Assembly (NCBI RefSeq): GCF_000295935.2
Contig: NZ_ALWO02000011.1
Location: forward strand, 124,001 to 188,000
Length of the DNA: 64,000 bases
Reading direction: 5' to 3'
DNA from: Indibacter alkaliphilus LW1
Lineage (GTDB): Bacteria > Bacteroidota > Bacteroidia > Cytophagales > Cyclobacteriaceae
A program made the translations under genes and the position numbers. Within the stretch, counting starts at the first letter, position 1, and every line of letters begins with the position of its first letter. The notes under the pieces are model-generated. The model was not told where the DNA came from. It searched no databases and was given only the letters and a program-made list of their open reading frames with translations. This document shows, one piece after another, positions 24,200 to 34,700 of this stretch.

Positions 24200-26719
24200 C
24201 TACTCCCTTAATATTTCCATTGGGGGGCTTTTGATGATTTTGCTTCCATTTAACCATCCTAGAACAACAGTAAGGGAAGTAATTGCCAAATAAACAATTA
24301 CCGCTTCCTTAAGCATTGGCCTGAAAGGTAATTGGAATACAAATTGGCTCAAAAGAAAAGCTGCTAAATAAGAAAGCAAAATGCCACTCAAAGAAGCCAA
24401 AGAACCTAAAAAGAAATACTCTAAAGTATTGATGGTGCTTACTTTTCTTGAACTCGCTCCCAAGGTCCGTAACAAAATACTTTCTTTCATCCTCTGGTAT
24501 TTGCTAATAATGAGCGAACTGATCAAGACCACAACCCCTGTAGCTATACTAAAAAATGCCATAAACTGAATCACAAAAGCAATTTTGGAAAGAATATCTT
24601 CCAAGGTTTCTACAATAGCTCCTAAGTTCACAACAGATATATTAGGGAAAACCCTCACAATCTCCGCTTGTACATTGGCAGCTTGCCTATCGTTTTTGGT
24701 TTTGGTAATAACTACATGAAACTTTGGTGCATTATCCAAGACATTTTCCGGAAAGAGTACCAGAAAATTTGTGGACACTTGATTAAACTTCACATCTCTG
24801 AAGCTCCCCACATAAGTTTTGATAGGCCTTCCCTGTACGTTGAAAATAATTTCATCTCCAAGGCTGATCCCCGTTCGTGAGGCATAACCCTCATCAAATG
24901 AAACAAAGATAGAGTCCCCCGGGCTTTTGACTTTCCTCAATTGTCCTTGAATAAGTCTTTCAGAGGCAATCAATGTATCTCTATAAGTGACTCTAAATTC
25001 TCTATTGTAAAGCCCTCTTGATCTTCTATCCTCGTCTGGCAAAGTATCATTAGCCTTTCGGTTTATTCCATTAATTGACTCCAGGCCCATAGTCACTATA
25101 GGCACTTGCTGCAGAATGGGTAAATCCTTACTTTTTATGGATTCCACAACTGCATCCACTTGGTGAGTTTGAATATCAAAAAGCAACATATTAGGTTGAT
25201 CCTCTTTATCCGCAAATTTCACCTCATCCAACAACTGACCCTGTATAAAAAACAGTGTACTGATCATCGCTGTACCCAAACCAATAGTAGCAATTAGAGA
25301 AATTGTCTGATTATTGGGCCTATATAGATTGGAAAGAGATTGCCTCAAGGTGTATCTCAATGAAATAGGCAAAAAACGTCGTATGGCCCACATAATCAGC
25401 ATAGCTACAGACCAAAGCGCTAAAAAAGCAAAAATTATAAATCCAGTAAAAGCTGCTGCTGTTTTCCAACCATTGAGAAGGTAAAAGCTAAATCCGAAAA
25501 TAAACAACAGTATTCCAAAAATCACAGCCCATCTCAACTTGTCATTTCTCAACTTAGTCTCAGTACCTTCTGTCCTCAAGGTAGCCATAGGAGACACCTT
25601 TCTTATCTTCAGCAATGGCAATAGCCCAAAAAGCAAAGAAACAAACAAGCCTGTAATCAGACCAAAAAACACACTGATCCAAGCGATCCCAATAGACACC
25701 TCCACCGGTAAGAAGTCAGCAAATACCAAAGGAAGTAAATATTGTAATCCGGAACCTAAAAATGCACCAAGCATCGAGCCAAGTAGCCCCATAATAAGTA
25801 TCTGCAGAAGATAAATTTTCATGGCAACCCAAGCTGTAACCCCAATACATCTTAAGACTGCTACCGAAGCCAACTTTTCCTTTACAAAAACATTGACTGC
25901 AGAAGCTACCCCTACACAGCCCAGCAAAAGCGCTATAAACGCAACTAAACTCAGGAAATTGGCCAAGTTTTCAAATGATCTACCTGTCTGACTTCGCCTT
26001 GACTCAACAGTTGTATTTCCTATTTTTTCTTCCTGCCATTCCTCCTCAAATTTTTTGACAATATCATCTACCGAAGTAGCTTCCTCAAGTAAATAATACC
26101 TTTGATAATTTAACCTACTTCCATATTGGATTAATCCTGTGGCTTCGGCATATTCCATGGGGATATAAACTGCCGGCGCAACTGTCGCAGTAATACCAGT
26201 CTGACCTGGTACTTTTTCTAACTCTCCCTCTATGACAAATGTTAATTCCCCTACTTTGATGCTATCACCGACCTCAGCATTAAACTGAGCCATCAACAAC
26301 TTTTCTACGAGTGCCTTTCTACCTCCCTGTCTAAATGTACTTTCCGCTTCCTTGGGTACAGTTTCCAATTCTCCATAAAAGGGAAAAGAACCTTTCAGAG
26401 CCCTTACTTGGGTAAGGCGGCTTTCACCTGTTGCCGGGAAAGCTACCATACTCGCAAAATTCACCTCTTCAGACACCTCCAAAGCTATAGAGTCTATTTT
26501 CTGAATGGATATAGGTTGATTGTTATTCAGCACCAAATCTGCTCCCAACAACTCTTTAGCCTGGCTATCAATGTCTTTGCTTAAATTATCACCGAAAGAG
26601 CTTATTGCCACCAAAGCAGCAATCCCAATTACCATTGCAGATACAAAAAGCATAAGCTTTGAGAAATTTTTTCTAAAATCCCTCAAAGCCATTTTCAAAA
26701 TCCAGCGATTATCACTCAT
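24200..26719 (-). CDS. ABC transporter permease, FtsX type (YbbP-like)
   Basis: An 839-residue permease with a first span (about 20-42), a MacB-like periplasmic domain (43-255), an FtsX domain with three spans (about 258-385), more spans (about 398-450), a second periplasmic domain and a second FtsX domain at the C-terminus. This double FtsX arrangement matches E. coli YbbP. Such type VII transporters usually drive periplasmic processes or lipoprotein/lipid handling. It overlaps the ATPase gene by 8 bp, and a TesA-like gene diverges from them, exactly as in E. coli. Confidence 0.9.
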   Translation of the reverse strand: MSDNRWILKMALRDFRKNFSKLMLFVSAMVIGIAALVAISSFGDNLSKDIDSQAKELLGADLVLNNNQPISIQKIDSIALEVSEEVNFASMVAFPATGESRLTQVRALKGSFPFYGELETVPKEAESTFRQGGRKALVEKLLMAQFNAEVGDSIKVGELTFVIEGELEKVPGQTGITATVAPAVYIPMEYAEATGLIQYGSRLNYQRYYLLEEATSVDDIVKKFEEEWQEEKIGNTTVESRRSQTGRSFENLANFLSLVAFIALLLGCVGVASAVNVFVKEKLASVAVLRCIGVTAWVAMKIYLLQILIMGLLGSMLGAFLGSGLQYLLPLVFADFLPVEVSIGIAWISVFFGLITGLFVSLLFGLLPLLKIRKVSPMATLRTEGTETKLRNDKLRWAVIFGILLFIFGFSFYLLNGWKTAAAFTGFIIFAFLALWSVAMLIMWAIRRFLPISLRYTLRQSLSNLYRPNNQTISLIATIGLGTAMISTLFFIQGQLLDEVKFADKEDQPNMLLFDIQTHQVDAVVESIKSKDLPILQQVPIVTMGLESINGINRKANDTLPDEDRRSRGLYNREFRVTYRDTLIASERLIQGQLRKVKSPGDSIFVSFDEGYASRTGISLGDEIIFNVQGRPIKTYVGSFRDVKFNQVSTNFLVLFPENVLDNAPKFHVVITKTKNDRQAANVQAEIVRVFPNISVVNLGAIVETLEDILSKIAFVIQFMAFFSIATGVVVLISSLIISKYQRMKESILLRTLGASSRKVSTINTLEYFFLGSLASLSGILLSYLAAFLLSQFVFQLPFRPMLKEAVIVYLAITSLTVVLGWLNGSKIIKSPPMEILRE

Positions 26720-27389
26720 CTATAGCCTCCTGTATTTTCCCTCCTTTGATTCTGATTATCCTATTGGTTTTCTTAGCCAACTCCGGATCATGTGTCACCA
26801 AAACAAGCGTAGTACCTTGTTCCCTGTTCAATTCAAAAATCAGATCCTCAATCATCTCTCCGGTATCTGTGTCCAAGTTGCCGGTAGGTTCATCTGCAAA
26901 AAGGATTTTTGGCTCATTTGCAAAAGCTCTTGCGATAGAGACTCTTTGTTGCTCACCTCCAGAGAGCTGAGTGGGATAATGCGACATTCTCTCCTCTAGA
27001 CCTACTTTTTTCAAAAGGGAAGTAGCCCTTTCTTTGGCATCCTTTCTTTTTTTCAATTCCAAAGGAACCATTACATTTTCCAAAGCAGTAAGTGTTGGTA
27101 AGAGCTGGAAATTCTGAAAAATAAACCCAACATCCTGACTCCTCACCATAGCCCTTTCGTCTTCAGAAAGATCTTCCAGAGCCTTCCCATTGAGCTTGAC
27201 AGAACCCTTGCTTGCTGAATCCAGCCCTGCACACAAGCCTAATAGCGTGGTTTTTCCGCTTCCTGAAGGTCCCACAATCGCAATACTTTCACCTTGCTTA
27301 ACCTGAAAATTGACTTCATCCAGTACGGTCAATACCCTATTCCCGCTTTTGTATGTTTTTGAGACTTGATCAACTGATAGAATTGACAT
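26712..27389 (-). CDS. ABC transporter ATP-binding protein (YbbA/LolD type)
   Basis: A 225-residue ATPase of the MacB/LolD/YbbA branch. Walker A is VGPSGSGKTTLL (about 39-50), the Q loop QNFQLLPTL, the signature LSGGEQQRVSIARA, Walker B ILFADEPTGNLD and the H loop VTHDPEL. It overlaps the permease by 8 bp, so the two form one transporter. The divergent TesA-like gene makes YbbA-YbbP the best match; LolD is less likely as no LolC/E-type partner is present. Confidence 0.92.
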   Translation of the reverse strand: MSILSVDQVSKTYKSGNRVLTVLDEVNFQVKQGESIAIVGPSGSGKTTLLGLCAGLDSASKGSVKLNGKALEDLSEDERAMVRSQDVGFIFQNFQLLPTLTALENVMVPLELKKRKDAKERATSLLKKVGLEERMSHYPTQLSGGEQQRVSIARAFANEPKILFADEPTGNLDTDTGEMIEDLIFELNREQGTTLVLVTHDPELAKKTNRIIRIKGGKIQEAIDE

Positions 27390-27503
27390 ATATATTTTTA
27401 TAAAAAGATCGAATGATTGCCTTTAACCTTAATACTGTTAAATTGTTGATTGAATATAATGGTTCATTTTCAATGGACCTATTGTTAAAATAGAATATCC
27501 TTA

Positions 27504-27528
27504 GAATTCAACCTAGAATGGTGAATTC
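27504..27528. promoter_or_regulatory. 25-bp imperfect dyad before the SGNH hydrolase gene
   Basis: GAATTCA and TGAATTC flank an 11-bp centre; nine of twelve position pairs are complementary. It ends 18 bp before the ATG at 27547 in the 157-bp divergent region. An operator is possible but nothing else supports it. No exact TAnnTTTG promoter was found on either strand here. Confidence 0.35.
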
Positions 27529-27546
27529 AACTAAACTAAAAAATCC

Positions 27547-28230
27547 ATGATTAAGAGAGTTGCTTGCTATTCGTTTTTATTATTCTTTTTCCTGCTTTCC
27601 TGTGGGCAAAATAATACAAAGGAAACTGTTCAAACTTCTCAGCCGGTTGAAAATCCAACTCAAAAGCCAATAATTCTATTTTTTGGAAATAGCTTGACTG
27701 CAGGCTATGGGATTGAAGAGGAGGATGCTTTTCCTGGGCTGGTAGCAGAGAGATTGGACAGCTTGGGATTAGACTACCTTGTAATCAATGGAGGCTTAAG
27801 TGGCGAAACCACAGCTAGTGGAGTGAGTAGATTAGACTGGTTTCTAGAAGAAGAACCGGAGATTTTCGTGTTGGAACTTGGAGCAAATGATGGTCTAAGA
27901 GGGATTTCGCTTGAGGAAACAAAGAAAAATCTAAAAGCCATCATCACATCTGTCAGGTCCAAGTACCCTGACACAAAAATCCTACTTGCAGGAATGCAGA
28001 TCCCCCCAAATATGGGACAGGAATATACAAATCGATTCAGAGAAATATATCCTGAAATCTCTCAAGAAGAAAATGTCAATTTGATTCCTTTTTTATTGGA
28101 AGGTGTTGCTGGGGATCCTGACTTGAATCTCAGGGATGGAATCCACCCAACAGAAGAGGGGCATAAAATAGTTTTAGAAAATATTTGGCCTCACTTAGTT
28201 CAACTGATCGAAACAGAAGGAAACATCTAG
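27547..28230 (+). CDS. SGNH hydrolase lipoprotein (TesA-like arylesterase)
   Basis: A 227-residue lipoprotein (signal FFLLSC, Cys19) of the GDSL/SGNH family. Block I is FFGNSLTAGYG with the serine nucleophile, block II GLSGETTASGVSRL, block III LELGANDGLRG and block V DGIHPTEEGH with catalytic Asp and His. E. coli TesA is a periplasmic thioesterase/lysophospholipase encoded divergently from ybbAP, and the same gene order is seen here. A role in lysolipid or acyl ester cleavage at the envelope is likely. Confidence 0.88.
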   Translation: MIKRVACYSFLLFFFLLSCGQNNTKETVQTSQPVENPTQKPIILFFGNSLTAGYGIEEEDAFPGLVAERLDSLGLDYLVINGGLSGETTASGVSRLDWFLEEEPEIFVLELGANDGLRGISLEETKKNLKAIITSVRSKYPDTKILLAGMQIPPNMGQEYTNRFREIYPEISQEENVNLIPFLLEGVAGDPDLNLRDGIHPTEEGHKIVLENIWPHLVQLIETEGNI

Positions 28231-28313
28231 AAAAGTAAGGATTTTTTAAAGTCCATTTGATTTATAAAAATTTTTATGGAACTTTCTGGCGTATAATAAA
28301 AAATTCGCAAAAC

Positions 28314-30056
28314 ATGAGTTTTGAAATCAAATCCACAGGAGATACCTATGACGTGATCATTGTCGGTTCGGGTGCCGGAGGCGGAATGGCTTCCAAAATT
28401 TTATCGGAAGCGGGACTTTCAGTTGCCGTCTTAGAAGCAGGAAAAGATTTTGACCCTGCTAAAGATGAAGACAGAACCCAGTTGAGACCACCTTGGGAAT
28501 CCCCTCGAAGAGGTGCTGGTACTAGGGTCAGACCATTTGGAGATTTTGATCAAGCCATAGGTGGCTGGGACATAGAAGGAGAGCCATATACCAGATCAGC
28601 AGGTACTTCTTTTGACTGGTTCAGATCAAGAATGGTAGGTGGCAGAACCAATCATTGGGGTAGGATTTCCTTGCGATTTGGTCCAAACGATTTCAAAAGA
28701 AAAAGTATTGACGGAATGGGAGATGATTGGCCGATTGGCTATGATGACCTCAAGCCATACTATGATAAAGTTGACAAGCTTATTGGAGTTTTTGGAACAA
28801 AGGAAGGCATCTTTAATGAGCCTGACGGTTTTTTTCTCCCACCTCCAAAACCTAGACTTCATGAGCTATACATCATGAAAGGTGCTAAAAAGTCCAACAT
28901 GCCTGTAATTCCGGGCAGACTTTCTATGCTCACAAGACCTATCAATAATGAAAGAGGTGTCTGTTTCTTTTGCAACCAATGCAACAGAGCGTGCCAAGCA
29001 TATGCTGACTTTTCGTCTGGAACATGTTTGGTCAAACCTGCTATGGCCAAAGGCAAGGTTGACTTATTCACCCAGGCTATGGTACGTACAGTAACCACAG
29101 ATGATAAGGGAAATGCTACAGGTGTATCTTTCATCAGCAAAATAGACATGAAAGAGTACAAGCTTAGGTCAAGAGTAGTAGTTTTGGGAGCCTCAGCCTG
29201 CGAGTCTGCAAGGATCATGCTCAACTCCAAGTCTAATTCACACCCGAATGGTGTTGGAAACAGTAGCGGAATGGTAGGCCGTTACCTTCATGATTCCACC
29301 GGAGCAGACAGGATGGGAATTATGCCTGATCTTATCGACAGAGAAAGGTACAATGAAGATGGTGTAGGTGGAATGCACGTCTATACGCCATGGTGGCTGG
29401 ATAATAAAAAACTTGATTTTGCAAGAGGATACCATATTGAATACTGGGGAGGAATGACCATGCCATCCTACGGTATTGGGTTCTCAATGGATACGATGAG
29501 AAAACATCTCAAAGATGAATTTGGTAACCCAAGCCCCAATGGAGGTTATGGAGAAGGCTTGAAAAAAGATATCAGAAGAATCTACGGATCTACTTTAGGT
29601 ATGTCAGGAAGGGGTGAAAGCATTCCTCAATATTCCAACTATTGTGAAATTGACAATAACGTAGTAGACAAATATGGAATCCCAGTCTTGAAGTTTCATT
29701 ACCAGTGGACGGATCAGGAGGTAAAACAGGCCAAGCACATGCAGGATACTTTTGAAGAGATCCTCACTGAAGCCGGGGCAACACTGTTAGGTAAAAAACC
29801 TGGACCGGAAACCATGTATGGACTTGCAACACCGGGTAGGATTATCCATGAGGTAGGGACTACAAGAATGGGAAATAATCCCTCTTCCTCAGTATTGAAC
29901 AGCAATTGCCAGGCACATGACTGCAAAAATCTATTTGTGGTAGACGCAGGGCCATTTGTATCACAAGCTGATAAAAATCCAACCTGGACCATTTTGGCAC
30001 TGGCTTGGAGAACCTCCGACTATATAGTAAGCGAATTGAAAAAGAAAAATATCTAA
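28314..30056 (+). CDS. GMC-family FAD oxidoreductase with CxxCxxCxxxC motif
   Basis: From the ATG at 28314 the protein has 580 residues; an upstream in-frame TTG at 28257 is less likely. The FAD-binding Rossmann motif IIVGSGAGGG is at residues 15-24, MVGGRTNHWG follows at 107-116, and the C-terminal domain carries IHEVGTTRMG and NPTWTI with the catalytic His/Asn region. Cys217, 220, 223 and 227 form a C-x2-C-x2-C-x3-C set that could bind an Fe-S cluster, as in FAD glucose dehydrogenases. With the next gene it probably makes a sugar or polyol dehydrogenase; substrate unknown. Confidence 0.88.
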   Translation: MSFEIKSTGDTYDVIIVGSGAGGGMASKILSEAGLSVAVLEAGKDFDPAKDEDRTQLRPPWESPRRGAGTRVRPFGDFDQAIGGWDIEGEPYTRSAGTSFDWFRSRMVGGRTNHWGRISLRFGPNDFKRKSIDGMGDDWPIGYDDLKPYYDKVDKLIGVFGTKEGIFNEPDGFFLPPPKPRLHELYIMKGAKKSNMPVIPGRLSMLTRPINNERGVCFFCNQCNRACQAYADFSSGTCLVKPAMAKGKVDLFTQAMVRTVTTDDKGNATGVSFISKIDMKEYKLRSRVVVLGASACESARIMLNSKSNSHPNGVGNSSGMVGRYLHDSTGADRMGIMPDLIDRERYNEDGVGGMHVYTPWWLDNKKLDFARGYHIEYWGGMTMPSYGIGFSMDTMRKHLKDEFGNPSPNGGYGEGLKKDIRRIYGSTLGMSGRGESIPQYSNYCEIDNNVVDKYGIPVLKFHYQWTDQEVKQAKHMQDTFEEILTEAGATLLGKKPGPETMYGLATPGRIIHEVGTTRMGNNPSSSVLNSNCQAHDCKNLFVVDAGPFVSQADKNPTWTILALAWRTSDYIVSELKKKNI

Positions 30057-30068
30057 ACTCCAGGACCA

Positions 30069-30776
30069 ATGAATAGAAGAGAAAACCTAAAGCTGCTGTT
30101 TACCGGTACACTAGCCTCTGGACTATTGCTCACCAACTGTAAGCCTGAGGATAAACAAGCTGATTTATCACCTAAAATTAGTGGAGGAACACCTGGAGGA
30201 AGAATTGAAGAGGAAGTTCTAAGAGATCAGCGATTGCTATCAGAAACTTTCTTTTCGGAAGAAGAAAAGAAAAAACTGAATGTATTGGTTGACATCATCA
30301 TACCTGCTGATGATGAGTCTGGCAGCGCAACAGATGCGGGCGTGCCTGATTTCATAGAATTTATGATGAAGGATTCACCTTCTTATCAAACACCTGTGAG
30401 AGGAGGTTTGATGTGGCTTGACAGCTATAGCAATGATCATTACGGTAAACTCTTTCTAGAGCTTTCTGAAAAGGAAAGAATTGAAATCATTGATAAAATA
30501 GCATGGCCTGAAAAGGCAGCTCCCGAAATGAAAAGCGCTGTTACCTTTTTTAATATTCTAAGAAATCTTACAGCCACAGGTTATTTCACCTCTGAAATAG
30601 GCTTTGGCTATCTTGGATATAAAGGAAATACACCCAATGCCTGGGATGGAGTACCCGAAGAAGTAATGAAAAAGCACGGGGTAGAACTTCCTGAAAAATA
30701 TCTAGCTCATTACCTCAAGCCTGAAGAAAGGGGTATAGTGGCCGTTTGGGATGATGAAGGAAATCTTATCGGCTAA
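30069..30776 (+). CDS. Gluconate 2-dehydrogenase subunit 3-like Tat lipoprotein
   Basis: A 235-residue small subunit of the gluconate 2-dehydrogenase subunit 3 family. The N-terminus has a twin-arginine-like start (MNRRENLKLLFTG) and a lipobox LLTNC (Cys24), so it may carry the GMC subunit out through Tat and anchor it. The body includes LNVLVDIIIPADDESGSATDAGVPDFI, typical of the family. It lies 12 bp after the GMC gene. The complex is expected at the inner or outer membrane facing the periplasm. Confidence 0.85.
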   Translation: MNRRENLKLLFTGTLASGLLLTNCKPEDKQADLSPKISGGTPGGRIEEEVLRDQRLLSETFFSEEEKKKLNVLVDIIIPADDESGSATDAGVPDFIEFMMKDSPSYQTPVRGGLMWLDSYSNDHYGKLFLELSEKERIEIIDKIAWPEKAAPEMKSAVTFFNILRNLTATGYFTSEIGFGYLGYKGNTPNAWDGVPEEVMKKHGVELPEKYLAHYLKPEERGIVAVWDDEGNLIG

Positions 30777-30798
30777 TTTTAGTCACCATATTTATAAG

Positions 30799-30834
30799 AA
30801 GGCCCATCTCTGTTCAGGAATTGGGCTTTTTTTA
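30799..30834 (+). terminator. Terminator after the GMC operon
   Basis: GCCCA, a loop of about 15 nt, TTGGGC, then TTTTTTTATTTTT. It starts about 25 bp after the stop at 30776. The remaining sequence to 30967 is AT-rich with no clear promoter box. Confidence 0.7.
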
Positions 30835-30967
30835 TTTTTCTCTACAAGAAATAAAAAATTACGGACTAAGCATGAGTAAGTTATAACTAAACCGTGATTA
30901 TTTTTCGCTTTTTCACTTATATACCTCTTTGTTTTTCCGTATCCTATATCAACCAATTGAATTATAA

Positions 30968-31696
30968 ATGAACAATTTTAAAAAATCCATCCCACTTTTA
31001 TTTATTTTGGCCTACTTCACTATCAACAGTACGGCAGAGGCCCAACTCATCAGTAAGTATGATAACCTTCAAGGGTTTACCAAGACAGAAGACATCATCA
31101 TTCTAGATGATTTCAGCCAAGTTGACGGTTTGATCAAAATAGGAGAAGCCTATTCAAAAGCAAGGGGTGTCACTATGTTTTCATCGATGAACAGTCTTAA
31201 TGTAAGAGCAAAGAGAAAATTATTGGAAGAAGCCACCGTGAGAGGAGCCTCACATGTTTTGATAACCCATAAAATTCCCGATGATGGAGTTGGATTGACC
31301 TCAATTTTTATGGGCCGATTATTTAGTTACCAAGCTATATTTTATAAATCTGAGGATAAAATTCTCAGTGAGGAAAACATAAAACCCATAATTGAAGGCA
31401 AAAGATTTGTGAACTCACAAAATATGACTACTAATCGAAATACATTTGGTGCAAATCATTCCAAAATGGCTTCGGGAAAACTGCTGACAATAGATGCTAA
31501 TGCGGAAATAGTCTCAAAGAACAAAAAGGTCTATATTGAATTTAAAACACGTAAACCGACAGGAATTCTCGTTTCCAATACCTTTGAGGTAATCGGAGCA
31601 AATGAAAATTTCATCCTTCTTTTTGAGGAATTGACTGCCGAAAAAAAATACAGAGCTTTGCTTATGAAAAGAGAAAATAAAAAAGGAGGGAACTAA
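30968..31696 (+). CDS. Secreted protein of unknown function
   Basis: A 242-residue protein with a signal peptide (hydrophobic residues 8-18, probable cleavage near TAEAQ, residue 25). The mature part is mixed alpha/beta: DIIILDDFSQVDGLIKIGEAY, a basic helix VRAKRKLLEEATVRGASHVLI, and a strand-rich C-terminal half with a basic tail (MKRENKKGGN). The first half is loosely like envelope stress or lipoprotein domains that bind small ligands, but I recognise no family. It stands alone between two terminators. Confidence 0.65.
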   Translation: MNNFKKSIPLLFILAYFTINSTAEAQLISKYDNLQGFTKTEDIIILDDFSQVDGLIKIGEAYSKARGVTMFSSMNSLNVRAKRKLLEEATVRGASHVLITHKIPDDGVGLTSIFMGRLFSYQAIFYKSEDKILSEENIKPIIEGKRFVNSQNMTTNRNTFGANHSKMASGKLLTIDANAEIVSKNKKVYIEFKTRKPTGILVSNTFEVIGANENFILLFEELTAEKKYRALLMKRENKKGGN

Positions 31697-31708
31697 TCCC
31701 CCCTTTTT
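31678..31708. terminator. Bidirectional terminator between converging genes
   Basis: AAAAAGGAGGG, loop AACTAAT, CCCCCCTTTTTT, with A and T tracts at both ends, so it should work for both converging genes. The stop of the secreted protein gene lies in the loop. Confidence 0.8.
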
Positions 31709-31711
31709 TAC

Positions 31712-34700
31712 TTATTTTATTTGACCAATCAACTCTTTGACTGCCGCCTCTATTTGTGCATCTTTCCCAAATAACACTTCTTCAAAAGGAGTAGCCACCT
31801 TGATATCCGGCTCTAGTTGCAAGTTTTCTAAGGGTCTATCCTCTTCTATTCCATAGAATGCTATCATCGGAATTCCAAATACTATGGTGGGATCAATCTG
31901 AGTTTCCCACCAAACAGCAGTACTTGTCCCAGGCACAGGCATTCCAATCAATTTACCAATTCCTTTGGCTCTGTAAGCATAAGGAAAGGCATGCGCATCG
32001 GAATAATTACTCTCACTCATTACGACTACACTTGGCCTTGACCACTTATCTCTAGGCTCCCCTCCCCTCGCTACAAAACCATAAGGTCTAAAAGTTGCGT
32101 AAGGCTTACCATCCAGGAAGGTGGAAAGGTCTTCATGTAACCATCCCCCACCATTGAACCTGGTATCAACTATGAGTGCTTCTTTATCGGCATTCTTTCC
32201 TAATACCTCATCGTAGACGGTACGGAAGCTGTTATCATTCATACCCTGAACATGGACATATCCTATCCTTCCATCGCTCAGACTATCAACCATAGCCCTC
32301 ATCGTTTTTACCCATCTTTTGTAGAGAAGTTGGTTTTCTGCTCCTTGTGAGATTGGCTTCACCGTCTCCTCCCACCTGGAGTTTGCCTTTGGGTCAAAAA
32401 GCGAGATCAATACATTTTTACCGGCTTTTCTATTTAGGGTTTTATTCCAATCCAAGGAATGGTCAATTGTAACTCCGTCTATCTTTTCGATAACATGCCC
32501 GGCTTTGACTTTAATTCCCGATTTATCCAATGGACCTCCATTGATCACTTCTGTGACCTTTAATCCGCTTTCTTTTGAACTTTCATCAAAGAACAGTCCC
32601 AAAGAAGCTGTTTGGTCTCCATTATCAGGTCTATGAGAATACCTGCCTCCAGTATGGGAACCATTAAGTTCACCAAGGATTTCACTGAGCAATTCCTGAA
32701 AATCGTAATTATTGTTGATATGGGGTAAAAATCTGGAGTAGTTTGCTCTATACATATCCCAATCTATATCATGCAGATCAGGGTCATAAAATTTCTTTCT
32801 CACCTGCCTCCAGGCATGATGAAATATATATTCCCTCTCTGCAGTAGCATCCAAGACCATCTCTTCACTTATCCCTATATTGGAAACTTTACCACTTCCT
32901 GTATCAATTTTTGAAAGCCTTCCATTAGCGAGTACAAAAAGGTTCTTCCCTTCTTTATCCAGCTCTACTCTGCCCGGTCCTGAATTGGTTTTAGCCAATG
33001 ACTTGAGTTCTTTTGTTCTCGTATCAAATACCCAAACATCATACTTATCTTCAAAACTGGCCATAAAGTAAAGCTTATCCCCATCAGGAGACATATCAAA
33101 AGATGACAAATTCAAAGACCCTGTAGTCAACCTTAATTTTCTATCTTCTAAGCCTTCTAAGTTCAATTCCAGAGTTTCGCTATCCTTTTTATCGTCCGAT
33201 TTTTGATCGTCGTTTTCCTTCTTTTCCTGGTCTTTCAAAAGATCATACTCTGCTTTACTCAGCTTGAATCTGTCAAATGCGGATTGATCGAAGAAAAGTG
33301 CATAGATATCCAGTTCCCGCGCCCCTTGTAAAGCAAGAGGTTTTTTACCATCCCTATCATTGGTCCAAACCAAAGCTTTTCCATTCAAAGCAAATCGACC
33401 TCTACCATCTGAAAACCCACTATTAGTCAAGTTAACACCTTCCTTTTGGCCCAATGCATCATAGAGGACCATGTGACTTGCTCCATAAAGTCCCAACGCA
33501 TTTTTTGCAACGATCCATTTACTGTCTGGACTCCAAGTGAAGTCCTGATCACCATCAGCATATGAAAAATTTTCGCCTGCAGGAATTATGGTTCTTGAGG
33601 TTTTATCTGAGAGATTAAAAACTTTCAAAATGTTTCTTTCTTCCAAATAGGCAATCTCTTTACCATCAGGAGAAACCAAGGGCTGGAATTCATCTTTATC
33701 TGTGGCAATTACCGGCTCTTCATTAATCAAAGTCGCCGCAAAAAAATAAGGTTCTTCACTCCTTGAAATAGATGCTTTGTAAATATCCCAACTTTCACCT
33801 CTTTCTGTAGAGTAAAAAAGACTTCGACCATCCATTCCCCAGCTCAACATTCTTTCCTGTGCTGGGGTATTTGTGATTCTTTTGGTTTGATTATTATCTA
33901 CTGACGTGACAAAAACCTCTCCTCTGAATATAAATGCAATTTCTTTCCCATTTGGTGACAACACCATTTCAGTTGCACCGCTGTTGACAGAAACTATTTT
34001 CTCTTCTTTACCTTTGAAGTCTCCAAAAATCTCAATGTTTAATTTTTGCGGTTTTTGCCCTTCTTTCAAGGTATAAATTTCCCCATTCCAAGAAAAGCTA
34101 AGTAAGTCTTCATTTGATCTACTTAGATGTCTTACAGGGTGTTCATCAAATTCCGTAAGCTGAACTTCTTCGCTACTTGACAGGTTCTTTTTAAAGATAT
34201 TCTGGGCACCATTTTTTTCGCTAAGATAAAAAACCGACTCACCATCTTGAGAAAACAGTGGTTCCCTATCTTCTCCTTCGAAATCACTCAACTGCATGTA
34301 AGTCTGATCTTTGGTATTAAAAACCCATACATCACGAGTTACTGAAGATGTATGTCTTTTTCTCCATTCGTCTTCATAACCTTTTCTATCCTGAAAGACT
34401 ATCCTTTCGCCTTTGGAATCAAAAGAAGCATTCTGCATACCTGCCGTGGAGAGAAGTACACTTCTTCCCCCTTCTACAGAAACCGAGTACAACTTACCAA
34501 AAAGCCCTTTGTTTGGGAATCTTACTGAAGTATGAAGGTCATTTCTAGGAGAGCTAAAAATCACATGTTCGCCATCCGGGGTAAAATCCCAAGGAAAATC
34601 ATTTCCTGAATGATAAGTCAGTCGCTTAGCTTCACCACCTGAGGAAGGCATGATGTAAACATCAAAATTCCCATACCTGTCGGTGGCAAAAGCAATATGC

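Noticed and set aside
26520-26999. 159-codon open frame opposite the permease/ATPase junction
   Set aside because: Both strands cannot be coding here; the minus-strand ABC genes have all motifs.
28257-28313. TTG start adding 19 residues to the GMC protein
   Set aside because: The extension is not a signal peptide, and the ATG at 28314 places the FAD motif normally.
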